NCBI GenBank assembly: GCA_032027045.1
Contig: JAVSMU010000001.1
Span: forward strand, 477,356-541,355
Direction: 5' to 3'
Source: Truepera sp.
GTDB taxonomy: Bacteria; Deinococcota; Deinococci; Deinococcales; Trueperaceae
Length of the DNA stretch: 64,000 nt
Shown here: positions 26,137 through 34,109 of the stretch, piece after piece
How the letters are laid out: the number at the start of each line of letters is the position of its first letter
Position numbering within the stretch: position 1 is the first letter of the stretch
Translations under genes and position numbers: made by a program
Notes under the pieces: generated by a model
Seen by the model: only the letters and a program-made list of their open reading frames with translations
What the model was told of the DNA's origin: nothing
The model's database searches: none

Positions 26137-27027
26137 TCAGTCCTCGGCTTCTGGGGGTACCTGCGCCTGCCGGGCCGCCGGAAGCGGGCCGAGCTTGCGT
26201 AAGAACTCGCTCTTGCGCGTGGCCCTGAGTCCGCTTTCGTCCAGGGCGGCCTCCAGCCGGTCGGGGTCCAGGGCCTCTCGCAGGAGCCCGAGCTCGGTGC
26301 GGGAGAACGCCTGCCCGTAAAGCTCGTGCTCCTCGAAGGCGCCATAGGCCAACGGCGCCACGGCCCTCGCGATCTTCGCCATCGCGTCGCCGTACACGCG
26401 GATCTCGTACTGGGCGTGCCAATCCATCCGCAACCGCAGGAAGTGGAAGAGGTTGCCCAGGTCGATCTGCCAGTACATCTCGGTGTAGAGGCTGAGCGGC
26501 AGGTTGACGCGCGCCAGTTCGCGCGCGATGTCCTTGGCCAGGAGCCCTTCGTACTCGCCGTAGGTGCGCGCCTGTCCGGCCTCGAGCGTGGCGATGACGT
26601 GCGCACGCAACTCGTCCGGCACGTCACGTGAGTCGCCGCCCTGCTTGTTGCGCGTGGCCTGGAAGCGGACCTCGTGTGGTTCCGGCACGTAGAACTCGTC
26701 GCGCATCACCGAGTAGCGGCCGCTGATCTCGTTGAGGCGCGCGGTGCGGTGGCGGATCCACTGCCGCGCCACGAAGATGGGCATCTTCACGTGGAAGGTG
26801 AAGATCACCTGCTCGAACGGGCTGGTGTGACGGTTGCGCAGGAGGTAGTCGATGAGGGCGCCGTCCTCGCGCACCGACTTGGTGCCATCGCCGTAGGAGA
26901 CGCGGGCGGCCTGGACGATGCGGGCGTCGCCGCCCAGGTAATCGACCAGACGGACGAAACCGTGATCCAAGACCTTCAACTCGACGTCGAGGAGTTCCTC
27001 GGCGGCAGGCACTGTGACTCGAGCCAT
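26137..27027 (-). CDS. thyX: FAD-dependent thymidylate synthase ThyX
   Basis: About 296 aa; makes dTMP from dUMP using methylene-THF and FADH2. The ThyX motif RHRTARLNEISGRYS is present (about residue 84), with ARVSYGDGTKSVREDGALID and HTSPFEQVIFTFHVKMPIF before it and FHFLRLRMDWHAQYEIRVY after. I chose the ATG at 27027 (MARVTVPAAEE) over 27048 because TATCCT lies exactly 7 nt upstream, the leaderless arrangement repeated in this window; the upstream ATG would sit before that box. It is longer than average ThyX through an N-terminal addition and a C-terminal helical tail. Confidence 0.95.
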   Translation of the reverse strand: MARVTVPAAEELLDVELKVLDHGFVRLVDYLGGDARIVQAARVSYGDGTKSVREDGALIDYLLRNRHTSPFEQVIFTFHVKMPIFVARQWIRHRTARLNEISGRYSVMRDEFYVPEPHEVRFQATRNKQGGDSRDVPDELRAHVIATLEAGQARTYGEYEGLLAKDIARELARVNLPLSLYTEMYWQIDLGNLFHFLRLRMDWHAQYEIRVYGDAMAKIARAVAPLAYGAFEEHELYGQAFSRTELGLLREALDPDRLEAALDESGLRATRKSEFLRKLGPLPAARQAQVPPEAED

Positions 27028-27034
27028 CGCGGTG

Positions 27035-27040
27035 AGGATA
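27035..27040 (-). promoter_or_regulatory. TATCCT -10 box, leaderless promoter of thyX
   Basis: TATCCT on the minus strand, 7 nt before the ATG at 27027. No ribosome-binding site lies between. Confidence 0.55.
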
Positions 27041-27284
27041 TCAGGCATGCGGCGCCGGGGCGTTTACTCCGTGTGGTCGGCGGTCGGGCCGCACGCTTGC
27101 CCCGTACGGAAGCGGCGCACCCAGTTGGTCGGGCCGCCTGCCGAGCCGCGGCCCACTCCGGCTGCGGTCAGGACCCCTCCGAACGCCCCGGTCTCATTAG
27201 AATCCCATGAGTGAGAGCGTTCACGTTTGCGACATTTGGCGATTCCGATGCGGGAAACCGGCTCTCATGCCGGGTTCATCCGCC

Positions 27285-27314
27285 TTGACAATGAGGCCCG
27301 GAACGTGGTCTAAT
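27285..27314 (+). promoter_or_regulatory. Promoter of the S-layer gene
   Basis: Perfect TTGACA (27285-27290), 18-nt spacer, TCTAAT (27309-27314). It predicts a leader of about 200 nt. A second weaker candidate, TTGACG (27412-27417), 18 nt, TAGGAC (27436-27441), lies inside the leader. The rest of the 27049-27284 gap shows no gene I can support. Confidence 0.7.
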
Positions 27315-27349
27315 CCCCGTGGACCTGTGTCGTCCGCGGCCGCACTGGG

Positions 27350-27415
27350 AGGAGGTGTTACCTTTTGAACCGGCCGAGGAAGCTCAGGAACCCAGTGAGC
27401 AACGCGAAAACTTGA
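27350..27415 (+). other. Orphan Shine-Dalgarno and 16-codon mini-ORF in the S-layer leader
   Basis: AGGAGG (27350-27355) is a consensus ribosome-binding site about 165 nt before the S-layer ATG. Nine nt after it a TTG opens a 16-codon frame (MNRPRKLRNPVSNAKT) closing at 27413-27415. It may be a leader peptide, or a STAB-SD-type element where a bound 30S subunit protects the long mRNA. Confidence 0.4.
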
Positions 27416-27519
27416 CGCAACGCCGGCGAGGAAACTAGGACACTCACGGTTGGGGCGTCGGAAGTTTTGTGAAGCCCACTGTGCAAGCCACACTTCATAA
27501 GTTCAAGGGGTACGATTCC

Positions 27520-30285
27520 ATGAAGAAACTAATCATCACGCTCCTGGCGGCAGTGCTGGCCAGCGGCGCGTTCGCGCAGTCCTCGTTCCCGGACATCCCG
27601 GCGAACCACTGGGCCGGCGACGCCGTTGACCGCATCGCCGACCTGGGCATCGTCATCGGTTTCCCCGACGGCACCTTCCGTGGTAACGAAGCTTTCACTC
27701 GTTACCAGGCCGCCCTCGTGGTCAGCCGCATGCTCGACGTCATCAACGATAACGTCAACTCGGCCCTCGCCCTTACGCAGGCCGACGTCGACTCGCTGCG
27801 CAACGCTGTGCAGGAGCTCGCCTCCGACGTAGCCGCCCAGGGCGTGAGGCTGTCCGCCGCCGAGAGCGCCATCGCAGGCCTCTCCGACGACGTGACCGCC
27901 AACACCTCCCGCCTCGACGATCTGGAAGCCGCCCTGGCCTCTATGCCTAGTGGCATGGATCCGCAGGTACTGCGCGATCTCCAGAACCAGATCGCCTCTC
28001 AGCGTGTCGCTCTCGACACCGCCCAGGCCCAGGCCGACGCCGCCGCCGCGCGCGCCGACGCCGCCTACAGCCTGGCCAACCAGGCCAACACGCTTGGCCG
28101 CCAGAACGCCGACGACATCGCTGCCGTCAACCGCGTCATCCAGCTCCTCCAGGCCGACGTCACGGCGCTCAAGAGCGCGCCCGCCCCGTCCGCCCCGGCC
28201 GCTGCCGCTCCCGTGGATCTCGCGGGCGTGAACTCGGCCATCGAGCGCAACCGCTCCGATATCGCCAACATCCGTGAATTCGTCATCCTCCTGCGCAGCA
28301 GCCAGGTCGCCCTTCGCGACCGCGTCTCCGCGCTCGAGGCCTCCGACGCCGCTCAGAACAACGCCATCGCGGACCTTCAGGACCGCGTGACGGCGCTCGA
28401 AGAGAACCCCCTCGGGATCTCGGGCAGCATCACGGCCAAGTACTACGTCGGCCGTACCATCGGCGAGGAGTTCGACGTCGACCGCGCTTATGGCCTGAAC
28501 GCCATGCGCCATAACATGGGCGCCTCGGTCTTCTCGACCGGTGCCAAGGACCTCGACGGCAACAAGAAGCCGACGTCGCCCGGCGAAGTAGCTCAGGACC
28601 GCCAAGACATCACCCAGCAAACCGGCGATGTCACGGCCACCCTCAGCCTCAGCTTCGCGACCACCTTCGGCTTCGACGGAGAAGGCAGCCCCAACAAGCT
28701 CAACAACTTCAGCGGCGTCCTCGACATCTCCATCGGCAACCAGAGCATGACCTCCTACCCGACCGCTCTGAACTGGTTCACGGTCAACGAGTTCATGACC
28801 ACGTTCGAGCCCATCGGCGCCTACCCGCTCACCTTCACGTTCGGCACGAACGTCGAGACGAGCTTCACGCCGTACGTCGTCGCCACTGACGAGCCTGGCT
28901 TCGTTGCCACCGTCGGCGCGCCCGACTTCATGGCGTTCCTCAACCCGGGCATCACTGCCGTCTACACCACCCCGGACCAGAACGACGACTACCTGCGCGG
29001 CCTGCGCCTCACCGTCAACCCCCTCGAGGGCCTGACGCTCGGCGGCAGCTTCGCCCAGTACGCCGAGAACGCCTACGACAAGGACGACTACCTGGCCAAC
29101 AACGACCAGGTGACCGTCTGGGGCGTCGACGGCAACCTCGCCCTCAGCATCTTCGACCTCGGCTTCGAGTGGGCCAACGGCTCGGGTACGGGCGCTCATA
29201 CCGCCGAATCCGTCCTCTACGCCACCCTCGACGTCGACACCGCCGGCCTGCCGATCCTTTCGAGCCTGGGCGCCAACTACCGCAACATCAGCGACGCCTG
29301 GACCTCGAACGGCTACAACCTCGGCGCAGCCGCCGGCGACTTCCCATTCGCGGAAGACCAGAGCGGCTTCGGCGTCAACGCCGGCCTCGGTCTGTGGGTC
29401 GTGAACCTCGACGCCTACTTCGACTCGTACAGCACGCGCGCTGGTGACAGCGCCATGTCGTTCGGCGTAGACGCCTCGGCCGACCTGTTCGCGGGCTTCA
29501 GCCTCGGTGGCTGGTACCACCAGGCCGCCGTCAACGGCACGACCGTCGACGACCTCGCCACGTACGAGGATGCCAGCGAGACCCAAGTTGTCCTCGCCGG
29601 TCTCGACATCGAGCGCGACAACAACTACAACACCGGCTTCGGCGTCACGCTCAGCCACGACGGCGCCGCGCCCAACGCCCTCATCTCCGGCCTCAACATC
29701 GATGCCGGCTACTCGCAGACCGAAGCGGACTTCAGCAAGACGACCCTCTTCGTTGACGCCGACTACACGCTCAACGTTTCGATCGTCTCGCTCACCCCGT
29801 ACGTCGGTTACAAGATGGTCAACGACGCCGACGCCGGCACGGACGACACCACGACGCTCAAGGTGGGCGCCGGTCTCTCCACCACGCCGCTCGACGTCTA
29901 CACCAAGCCGAGCCTCCTCGGCACCGTCAACTACCGCACGACCAGCCACGCCGACTTGGCCGTCTTCACGGCGAGCGAACTGCAGTGGAGCGTTGGGCTC
30001 GTCCTGAACGAGTTCATCTTCGACCACAGCGTCCTCACCGCCAAGTACGGCAGCTGGACCGGCACCAACGTCAGCAACGTCCAGGACAGCTTTGGGGTCG
30101 GCGACACCGCCACCCAGATCAGCCGTGGCGATGCCGACGGTACCGGCACCCAGTCGGTCAGCGGTTACGAGTTCATCTGGGACTACTACGACCTGCAGTT
30201 CGCCTACGGTGTCTACACCAACGACAACGCTGGCACGCTCTCGTCGGCGCAGGCCTTCCAGATCACGTACAAGGTCACCTTCTAA
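27520..30285 (+). CDS. slpA: SLH-domain outer-membrane/S-layer protein, SlpA type
   Basis: About 921 aa, probably the most abundant envelope protein. I chose the ATG at 27520: AAGGGG is 9 nt upstream and it begins a clear signal peptide (MKKLIITLLAAVLASGAFA|Q). An SLH domain follows (SSFPDIPANHWAGDAVDRI, then GFPDGTFRGNEAFTRYQAA), binding secondary cell-wall polymer. Residues about 75-310 are a long alanine-rich coiled coil (repeated SAAESAIAGL and RVTALEENP). The rest is beta-strand-rich, with aromatic and Gly/Asp turns, and ends in KVTF, the terminal phenylalanine of outer-membrane barrels. This layout is the Deinococcota SlpA plan linking peptidoglycan to the outer membrane. A strong promoter, long leader and terminator flank it. 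Confidence 0.92.
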   Translation: MKKLIITLLAAVLASGAFAQSSFPDIPANHWAGDAVDRIADLGIVIGFPDGTFRGNEAFTRYQAALVVSRMLDVINDNVNSALALTQADVDSLRNAVQELASDVAAQGVRLSAAESAIAGLSDDVTANTSRLDDLEAALASMPSGMDPQVLRDLQNQIASQRVALDTAQAQADAAAARADAAYSLANQANTLGRQNADDIAAVNRVIQLLQADVTALKSAPAPSAPAAAAPVDLAGVNSAIERNRSDIANIREFVILLRSSQVALRDRVSALEASDAAQNNAIADLQDRVTALEENPLGISGSITAKYYVGRTIGEEFDVDRAYGLNAMRHNMGASVFSTGAKDLDGNKKPTSPGEVAQDRQDITQQTGDVTATLSLSFATTFGFDGEGSPNKLNNFSGVLDISIGNQSMTSYPTALNWFTVNEFMTTFEPIGAYPLTFTFGTNVETSFTPYVVATDEPGFVATVGAPDFMAFLNPGITAVYTTPDQNDDYLRGLRLTVNPLEGLTLGGSFAQYAENAYDKDDYLANNDQVTVWGVDGNLALSIFDLGFEWANGSGTGAHTAESVLYATLDVDTAGLPILSSLGANYRNISDAWTSNGYNLGAAAGDFPFAEDQSGFGVNAGLGLWVVNLDAYFDSYSTRAGDSAMSFGVDASADLFAGFSLGGWYHQAAVNGTTVDDLATYEDASETQVVLAGLDIERDNNYNTGFGVTLSHDGAAPNALISGLNIDAGYSQTEADFSKTTLFVDADYTLNVSIVSLTPYVGYKMVNDADAGTDDTTTLKVGAGLSTTPLDVYTKPSLLGTVNYRTTSHADLAVFTASELQWSVGLVLNEFIFDHSVLTAKYGSWTGTNVSNVQDSFGVGDTATQISRGDADGTGTQSVSGYEFIWDYYDLQFAYGVYTNDNAGTLSSAQAFQITYKVTF

Positions 30286-30330
30286 GCCAAGGTACCTGCC
30301 AGCCGGCAACCGCCGGAAACAGCTTGAAAG

Positions 30331-30356
30331 CGAGGCCCCGCAACCGCGGGGCCTCG
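30331..30356 (+). terminator. Strong terminator of the S-layer gene
   Basis: CGAGGCCCCGC-AACC-GCGGGGCCTCG, a perfect 11-bp stem with a tetraloop, 46 bp after the stop and followed by CGCTTTATGTT. Confidence 0.85.
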
Positions 30357-30448
30357 CGCTTTATGTTGAGTGGAAGTCGACGCTTCGGGGTGGAGTCCTT
30401 GTCAGGGGCCTCCACCCGGTGGGTCTAGGTCGCTCCGCCGGGGCTTAC

Positions 30449-30491
30449 CTCACTGGCCGGAGGGCCAACTCCTCACTGGCCGGAGGGCCAA
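30449..30491. repeat. Two 20-bp direct repeats, each a small hairpin
   Basis: CTCACTGGCCGGAGGGCCAA at 30449-30468 and again exactly at 30472-30491. Each copy folds as TGGCC-GGAG-GGCCA. They lie just past the stop of the minus-strand kinase gene, facing the S-layer terminator, and probably help stop transcription from that side. Confidence 0.85.
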
Positions 30492-30505
30492 GGACGGGTT
30501 CAACG

Positions 30506-31399
30506 TCAGGCGATCACGGTCAACGCGCCAGGTAGGAGCTCTACCTCGTACCTGGCGCTCAGCGGTAAGGCCTCGCCGTCGGCGTGGCCCGGCCTCGCGC
30601 TCTCCCAGTCGATGCGCAGGCTACGGCCACGGTGAAGCGCCACCGCAGGATGCCCCACGTGGAGGCCGCGCATGACCAGGGGCAAGAGCCGCATCGTGCC
30701 CACGCGGGTAAGGCGGTCGGCGATCACCACGTCGAGGAGGCCGTCGTTGGTCACCGCTTCCGGTGCGAAGAGGAAGCTTCCTCCAGTGCGTGGTCCGTTC
30801 TGGGCGCCGATCAGCAGGGCGGGCCCGTCGTGAACGAGTTCACCGTCCACGTGCACGCGGGCCGGGGGGCAGTCGAGGATGGCCAGCGTCGTCACCACCG
30901 AGTAGAGGTAGCCTGCCAGGCCGCGCAGGAGCCTCGGCGAGGTCCTGACCCGTTGTGCGACCTCGGCATCGAAGCCCGTGCCCAGCGCGTTGAGGAACGG
31001 CTCGCCGTTCACGAACGCGAGGTCCACGTCGCTCCTCTCACCCGCCACCAGCCGCGCTAGGGCATCCGGGAGGTCGTGGCGGTCCATGCCCATGCTGAAC
31101 GCGAAGTCATCGCCCGAACCCAGTGGCAGCACCCCCAACACGCGACCGCAAGTGCGGTCAACGGCGGTGCCGTCGCGCAGCAGGCCCTTGACGACCTCGT
31201 GAACCGTGCCGTCGCCCCCGAGGGCCACGACGGTGGAGCCGCGTGGGGTGCCGGCGGCCAGCTCGGTCGCGTGGCCGGGACCCTCCGTGAGGTGAAGCTC
31301 ATAGGCAACTCCGCGGGCCTCCAAGAAGGCGGTCACCAGATCCAGCGCCTTGCGGGCGCGGCCCTTGCCGGCGGTGGGGTTGAAGACGAGCTGCAACAC
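30506..31399 (-). CDS. Diacylglycerol/lipid kinase family protein
   Basis: 297 aa of the DagK/YegS/sphingosine-kinase family: NPTAGKGRARKAL near the N-terminus, VALGGDGTVHEVVKGLL (nucleotide-binding GGDGT), and VLPLGSGDDFAFSMG in place of the usual GTxNDFA. The C-terminal domain carries LLIGAQNGPRTGGSFLFAPEA and DGLLDVVIA. It probably phosphorylates a membrane lipid alcohol. It starts at GTG (31399). A TACAAT box 11 nt upstream overlaps the divergent promoter of the next gene. The N-to-D change in the third motif is a mild oddity. Confidence 0.88.
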   Translation of the reverse strand: MLQLVFNPTAGKGRARKALDLVTAFLEARGVAYELHLTEGPGHATELAAGTPRGSTVVALGGDGTVHEVVKGLLRDGTAVDRTCGRVLGVLPLGSGDDFAFSMGMDRHDLPDALARLVAGERSDVDLAFVNGEPFLNALGTGFDAEVAQRVRTSPRLLRGLAGYLYSVVTTLAILDCPPARVHVDGELVHDGPALLIGAQNGPRTGGSFLFAPEAVTNDGLLDVVIADRLTRVGTMRLLPLVMRGLHVGHPAVALHRGRSLRIDWESARPGHADGEALPLSARYEVELLPGALTVIA

Positions 31400-31410
31400 G
31401 CTCGTGCACG

Positions 31411-31436
31411 ATTGTATCCGGACAGGACGTTACACT
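31411..31436. promoter_or_regulatory. Back-to-back -10 boxes of a divergent promoter pair
   Basis: TACAAT on the minus strand (31416-31411) serves the lipid kinase. TACACT on the plus strand (31431-31436) lies 6 nt before the ATG at 31443. Only 43 bp separate the two start codons, so polymerase binding is probably mutually exclusive. Confidence 0.55.
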
Positions 31437-31442
31437 TGCCGT

Positions 31443-32108
31443 ATGTTCTCGCCGTCGAAGCTGTTCAACATGACGCGCGTGCCGACCGAGTTGGCTGCGC
31501 TCCTGGAAGTGGAGCTGCCGTGGGAAACGCTGGCGCTGCTGGACGAGTTCTGCGCCAAGCTCGAAGACTCGAGGCTCGGGTCGGTCCATCCGACGGCCGT
31601 CGTCGAGGGGCCGCTCGTGGTGATGGAGGGGGCATCCGTGGGACCTTATTCTTACCTGATCGGCCCCGTCCTGCTCATGCCGGGCGCCACGGTGGGCCAC
31701 GCCGCGTTCGTCCGGGGCCCGGTCGTTATCGGCTCGGGCGCCCACGTCGGCCACGCGACCGAGGTCAAGCGCTCGTTGCTCCTGGGTGGGGCGAAGGCGC
31801 CCCACTTCAACTACGTGGGCGACAGCGTCCTGGGCCACGACGTCAACCTTGGCGCGGGGGTGAAGCTGGCGAACTTCAAGACCTTCGGCGACGAGATCAG
31901 GGTGGAGGGGCGCGGCACGGGACTCCGGAAGTTCGGCGCCATCCTGGGTGACGGGGTGAGCATCGGCTGCAACGCGGTCACGGCGCCCGGAACGGTCGTG
32001 GGGGCCAGGACCATCATCTACAACGGTGCCAGCGTGCGGGGCGTGGTGTTGCCCGACAGCGTCGTGAAGCTGCGCACCGAGCTGGAGACGGTCGAGCGAC
32101 GCAAGTGA
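31443..32108 (+). CDS. Left-handed beta-helix (hexapeptide) protein, GlmU C-domain-like
   Basis: 221 aa. A short helical N-terminus (TRVPTELAALLEVELPWETL) is followed by many hexapeptide turns: VHPTAVVEGPLVVMEGASVG, LMPGATVGHAAFVRGPVVIG, LGHDVNLGAGVKLANFKTFG, DGVSIGCNAVTAPGTVVGAR. The pattern resembles the acetyltransferase half of GlmU and the UDP-sugar transferases, with no pyrophosphorylase domain. Acyl donor and acceptor unknown. It is leaderless by geometry (TACACT, 6 nt, ATG). Confidence 0.82.
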   Translation: MFSPSKLFNMTRVPTELAALLEVELPWETLALLDEFCAKLEDSRLGSVHPTAVVEGPLVVMEGASVGPYSYLIGPVLLMPGATVGHAAFVRGPVVIGSGAHVGHATEVKRSLLLGGAKAPHFNYVGDSVLGHDVNLGAGVKLANFKTFGDEIRVEGRGTGLRKFGAILGDGVSIGCNAVTAPGTVVGARTIIYNGASVRGVVLPDSVVKLRTELETVERRK

Positions 32109-32145
32109 GCAGCGGTGGGCCGGGCAGGGCAGAGGAGGTCCCGGC

Positions 32146-32862
32146 CTGATCCCGCTTCGCGACCGGAACCCGCGGCTCTCGTGGCCGGTAGTCACTTGGG
32201 GCGTCGTGCTAGTGAACGTGCTCGTCTACTGGCACCAGTTCACGCTCGGCACGGGGCGGGCCGGCCTGATCTTCGTTTTCGAGCACGGCTTCGTGCCCGC
32301 CCGGTTCGCCGTCGAGCCCTTGGCGGCGGCGGGCACGCTGGTGACACACGCCTTCTTGCATGCCAATGCTCTGCACCTACTCGGCAACATGGTGTTCCTG
32401 ATCGTCTTCGGCGACAACATAGAGGACCGGATGGGGCATTGGCGCTTCCTGGGGTTCTACCTGGCGGGGGCGGTAGTGGCCGCCTTGGCGCAGGCTGTGC
32501 TGGGCGGCGACCCGCGCACACCGCTGATCGGCGCGTCCGGCGCGATCAGCGCCGTGTTGGGCGCGTACATGCGCATCTTTCCTAGCCAGCGGGTGCAGGC
32601 GTTCATCCCGGTGCTGCTCGGGCCCTGGCTGGTGATGAGGTTCTTCTCCAGGCAACCCAAGTGGTTCGCGCCCTGGCTGCCGGCGTGGGCGTTCCTCGGG
32701 TACTGGGTGCTGGTCCAGGCCGCCGAGGCGCTCACGGCAGAGGCCGGGAGTGGAGACGGCGTGGCGTGGTGGGCGCACCTAGGGGGTTTCGCGTTCGGGG
32801 CGCTAGTGGCCAATAAGTTGGCCCACCGTGAGCGGCGGGCCAACGAGACCTACTTCGGTTGA
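32146..32862 (+). CDS. Rhomboid family intramembrane serine protease, probable CTG start
   Basis: About 238 aa. Rhomboid features: HLLGNMVFLIVFGDNIEDRMG, GASGAISAVLGAYM with the catalytic Ser in GxSG, and WWAHLGGFAFGAL with the catalytic His. The first in-frame ATG/GTG (32206) would delete the conserved N-terminus. Reading upstream gives IPLRDRNPRLSWPVVTWG, the standard rhomboid beginning (MIPLRD...). The matching start codon is CTG at 32146, with AGGAGG (32133-32138) 7 nt before it. It lies 37 bp after the beta-helix gene and is convergent with hpf, 10 bp apart. Confidence 0.88.
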   Translation: MIPLRDRNPRLSWPVVTWGVVLVNVLVYWHQFTLGTGRAGLIFVFEHGFVPARFAVEPLAAAGTLVTHAFLHANALHLLGNMVFLIVFGDNIEDRMGHWRFLGFYLAGAVVAALAQAVLGGDPRTPLIGASGAISAVLGAYMRIFPSQRVQAFIPVLLGPWLVMRFFSRQPKWFAPWLPAWAFLGYWVLVQAAEALTAEAGSGDGVAWWAHLGGFAFGALVANKLAHRERRANETYFG

Positions 32863-32872
32863 CGGGCGGGTT

Positions 32873-33406
32873 TCAGTTGGCGGGTTCGATGAGGCCGTAG
32901 TCGCCGTCGTCGCGCAAGTAGATCACGCTGACGAGGTCCGTTTCCACGTTGCGGAAGAGGAAGAACTCGTGCCCGAGGGCCTCCATCTGGACCGCGGCAT
33001 CTTCCGGAGCCATCGGCCTCAGGACGTGCCGCTTGACGCGCGCAATGCGGGGCGGGCGGTCTTCCGCGGGCTCCTCCGGGGGAGGTGCGATGGTCTCGGT
33101 GCGCTGGGCGATGAGGCGGCCCTTGAAGCGCTTGAGCTGCCGCTCCAGTTTGTCGACGACCAGGTCGATGGCGGCGTACGTATCGAGGGCGCGCTCTTCG
33201 GCGCGGATCATTCCGCCCGGTAGGTTGACCTGGACCTCGACCTTCGCCGGGCTGGCGGCGTTCTTGTTCGTGTCGTAGCTCATGACGACGCTGGCGTCGA
33301 CTATCTGATCCGAGTAGCGGTCCAGCTTCTTCAGCTTGTCCTCTGCGTACTGCCGCATGGCGTCGGTGACCTCGAGGTTGCGACCGGCTAGCTTGTAGAT
33401 GTTCAT
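32873..33406 (-). CDS. hpf: Long-form ribosome hibernation promoting factor
   Basis: 177 aa. The N-terminal HPF/YfiA domain (MNIYKLAGRNLEVTDAMRQY, DKLKKLDRYSDQIVDASVVM, ALDTYAAIDLVVDKLERQLK) binds the 30S decoding site. A proline-rich linker (about 110-125) joins it to the C-terminal dimerisation domain (EALGHEFFLFRNVETDLVSV followed by YLRDDGDYGLIEP). The long form makes 100S dimers. AGGGAG precedes the ATG, and TAGGCT lies about 25 nt further up. Confidence 0.96.
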   Translation of the reverse strand: MNIYKLAGRNLEVTDAMRQYAEDKLKKLDRYSDQIVDASVVMSYDTNKNAASPAKVEVQVNLPGGMIRAEERALDTYAAIDLVVDKLERQLKRFKGRLIAQRTETIAPPPEEPAEDRPPRIARVKRHVLRPMAPEDAAVQMEALGHEFFLFRNVETDLVSVIYLRDDGDYGLIEPAN

Positions 33407-33590
33407 TTAGCTCCCTTCGGGCGAACGTACAGCCTATGGGCCGCTCTACCCCGTCGGCGCAGGCGGTGAGGACCGCTTCAGCCTCCGGCGCCCGGGAGTT
33501 CATCCTACCATCAGGGCTTCGCACGAGAACCTCCGACGATCGACCGGATACCGTGTAGGCCGCAACAAAGTCTGCATGGCGCGGCGATGC

Positions 33591-33596
33591 TAGACT
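33591..33596 (+). promoter_or_regulatory. TAGACT -10 box, leaderless promoter of the HxlR gene
   Basis: TAGACT lies 7 nt before the GTG at 33604, with no ribosome site between. Confidence 0.55.
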
Positions 33597-33603
33597 CCGG
33601 TCA

Positions 33604-34044
33604 GTGACTGATACTCGAGGCACCAACGGGCTGGGTTCCCAGGCGGTCGATAACGACCTTCGCGGCACGCGCGGCAACGGCGCTCGCCCGCAGAACGCGG
33701 GGTCGGTGCGCCACTGCCCAGCGGGTTCTGCCATCGAGATACTGCAGGAGAAGTGGGTCCTGCACATCGTGCACGCGCTGCTCGACGGCCCCAAGGGTTT
33801 CAACGAACTCGGTCGGGAAGTGGGAGGCTGCAACCCGACCACGTTGGCGCAGCGGCTAGCGCGGCTCGAGAACCTGGGCGTGGTCTCCCGGGAAGTGCTG
33901 CAGGGCGAGGCCAACGGGGCAGGCCTGCCGCGCTGCAGCTACGAACTCTCGGAATCGGGACGGGACCTCGAGGCCGTCATCGAAGCCATCCGTGCTTGGG
34001 CGGCAGCCCACCTCGTCGACTTGGAGCCGGAAGCTCCGAGTTGA
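33604..34044 (+). CDS. HxlR-family winged-helix regulator
   Basis: 146 aa. After a disordered 38-residue start comes the HxlR pattern: HCPAGSAIEILQEKWVLHIV (conserved Cys and KW), ALLDGPKGFNELGREVGGCN, then TLAQRLARLENLGVVSRE (recognition helix and wing), then CSYELSESGRDLEAV and a C-terminal helix. Often redox- or metabolite-responsive. No obvious target beside it. GTG start. Confidence 0.9.
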   Translation: MTDTRGTNGLGSQAVDNDLRGTRGNGARPQNAGSVRHCPAGSAIEILQEKWVLHIVHALLDGPKGFNELGREVGGCNPTTLAQRLARLENLGVVSREVLQGEANGAGLPRCSYELSESGRDLEAVIEAIRAWAAAHLVDLEPEAPS

Positions 34045-34109
34045 CGCTTTTCCTGTCCGGTCCTCGCCCGTCCGCTTCCCGCCGGTTCCTCAAGCCGCAC
34101 AGAACGCGC

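Noticed and set aside
27207-27368. 53-aa frame in the S-layer upstream region with TAGAAT close before its ATG
   Set aside because: The box is only 3 nt from the ATG, too close for the leaderless spacing seen elsewhere, and the frame runs through the S-layer promoter.
27529-30309. 926-codon open frame on the minus strand across the S-layer gene
   Set aside because: It mirrors the GC-rich third codon positions of slpA, has Val/Glu/Gly-rich non-protein-like composition and no promoter or ribosome site.
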